This document shows, piece by piece, positions 5,681 through 6,225 of a stretch of 6,225 nucleotides of DNA; within the stretch, counting starts at the first letter, position 1; each line of letters starts with the position of its first letter. A model generated the notes under the pieces. That model ran no database searches. It was given only the letters and a program-made list of their open reading frames with translations, and was not told the DNA's origin. Source of the stretch: Methyloceanibacter sp. (GTDB lineage: Bacteria > Pseudomonadota > Alphaproteobacteria > Rhizobiales > Methyloligellaceae); assembly GCA_016649675.1 (NCBI GenBank), contig JAENXG010000143.1:1-6225 (forward strand), in the 5' to 3' direction. A program made the position numbers and the translations under genes.

Positions 5681-6225
5681 GTGATACGGGCGACGATCAT
5701 TCCGCGTGACCATGCCTTACGGCCAGCGGCAGAGCTTCTAATTGCCGAGGTCTATGCGCGGCATTATTCGGCGCGCGTCACGGCCTTTCCTTCCACGCTC
5801 ATATCCATGATTGGCGATGGTGGCACGCCCCTTTGCGCCGCCGGCTTGCGCTTTGCCGCCGACGGTTTTTTTTCGGAGTGCTATCTAGATGCGCCGGTGG
5901 AGACCGTGCTGTCGAGGTTGCGGCGCCACCCGGTCCGCCGCGAGAAGATCTTCGAGGTGACCTCGCTGGCCAGCCGCGCCCCGCACACCGTTGGGTCGTT
6001 CCTGCGCAAGATCATTGCCTGCGGCGAGGCCGCGGGTTTCGATTGGGCCTTCTTCACAGCCACCGCACCGCTCAAGGCGCTTCTCGAACGGCTGAACGTG
6101 CCGCTGGCGCCACTCGCCGATGCTGACCGCTCGCGGGTGGCCAACCCAGATGCCTGGGGAAGCTACTACACGCTTGCGCCGAGCGTATACGCCGTCCACC
6201 GCGACGTTGTCGCTGCTCGCATCGG
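5681..6225 (+). CDS. Thermostable hemolysin family protein (3' end outside window)
   Basis: From GTG 5681 the frame is open to the window end: 181 complete codons, no stop, so the C-terminus is missing. Features I associate with the 'thermostable hemolysin' family (named after Vibrio delta-VPH) are an N-terminal helix with YARHYSARVTAFPSTLI (25-41), CAAGLRFA (52-59), a conserved EVTSLAS (92-98), FLRKIIACGEAAGFDWAFFTA (in two parts, 107-118 and 119-127), LLERLNVPLAPL (134-145) and WGSYY (159-163). The family is thought to have a GNAT/autoinducer-synthase-like fold, so acyl transfer is more likely than true membrane lysis; that is inference. No signal peptide is seen, suggesting a cytoplasmic protein. 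It follows the two-component genes with its own candidate regulated promoter and a strong Shine-Dalgarno. From memory, homologues are often followed by AMP-dependent ligase, haem-oxygenase-like oxidase and short-chain dehydrogenase genes; here those would lie outside the window. A run of eight T lies at 5866-5873. Confidence 0.8.
   Translation, partial: MIRATIIPRDHALRPAAELLIAEVYARHYSARVTAFPSTLISMIGDGGTPLCAAGLRFAADGFFSECYLDAPVETVLSRLRRHPVRREKIFEVTSLASRAPHTVGSFLRKIIACGEAAGFDWAFFTATAPLKALLERLNVPLAPLADADRSRVANPDAWGSYYTLAPSVYAVHRDVVAARI

Overview
The window is GC-rich (roughly 60-65%) bacterial chromosome, most likely from an alphaproteobacterium, probably of the order Hyphomicrobiales. This rests on codon usage, frequent GTG/TTG starts with good Shine-Dalgarno sequences, and a small lipoprotein carrying a C-x(n)-PGSPAYVGCR-type motif that I associate with that group. 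No RNA gene, insertion sequence, CRISPR array or phage gene was seen.

Left part (1-2408): about 450 bases without a convincing gene are followed by one large gene of unknown function, encoding 652 residues. Its protein has a charged helical N-terminus, a hydrophobic segment, nine tandem 22-residue repeats (exact 66-bp period in the DNA), four 5-residue repeats, a second membrane segment and a C-terminal domain likely outside the cytoplasm.

Middle (2430-3221): two small envelope genes face away from each other. The minus-strand gene encodes a secreted protein with ten cysteines in its mature part. The plus-strand gene encodes a small lipoprotein whose best start is a TTG with a strong ribosome binding site. 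The minus-strand gene converges on the large gene with only 21 bases between stops.

Right part (3222-6225): an OmpR-family response regulator and its membrane histidine kinase overlap by 8 bases. After a 109-base gap comes a GTG-started gene, cut by the window end, that encodes a member of the 'thermostable hemolysin' family (a putative acyltransferase-like fold). The same kind of direct repeat, GTAA(C/G) spaced 11 bases, lies both upstream of the regulator gene and in the gap before the hemolysin-family gene. The simplest reading is an autoregulated two-component system that directly controls the hemolysin-family gene and whatever follows it outside the window. This inferred regulon is the most interesting point here.
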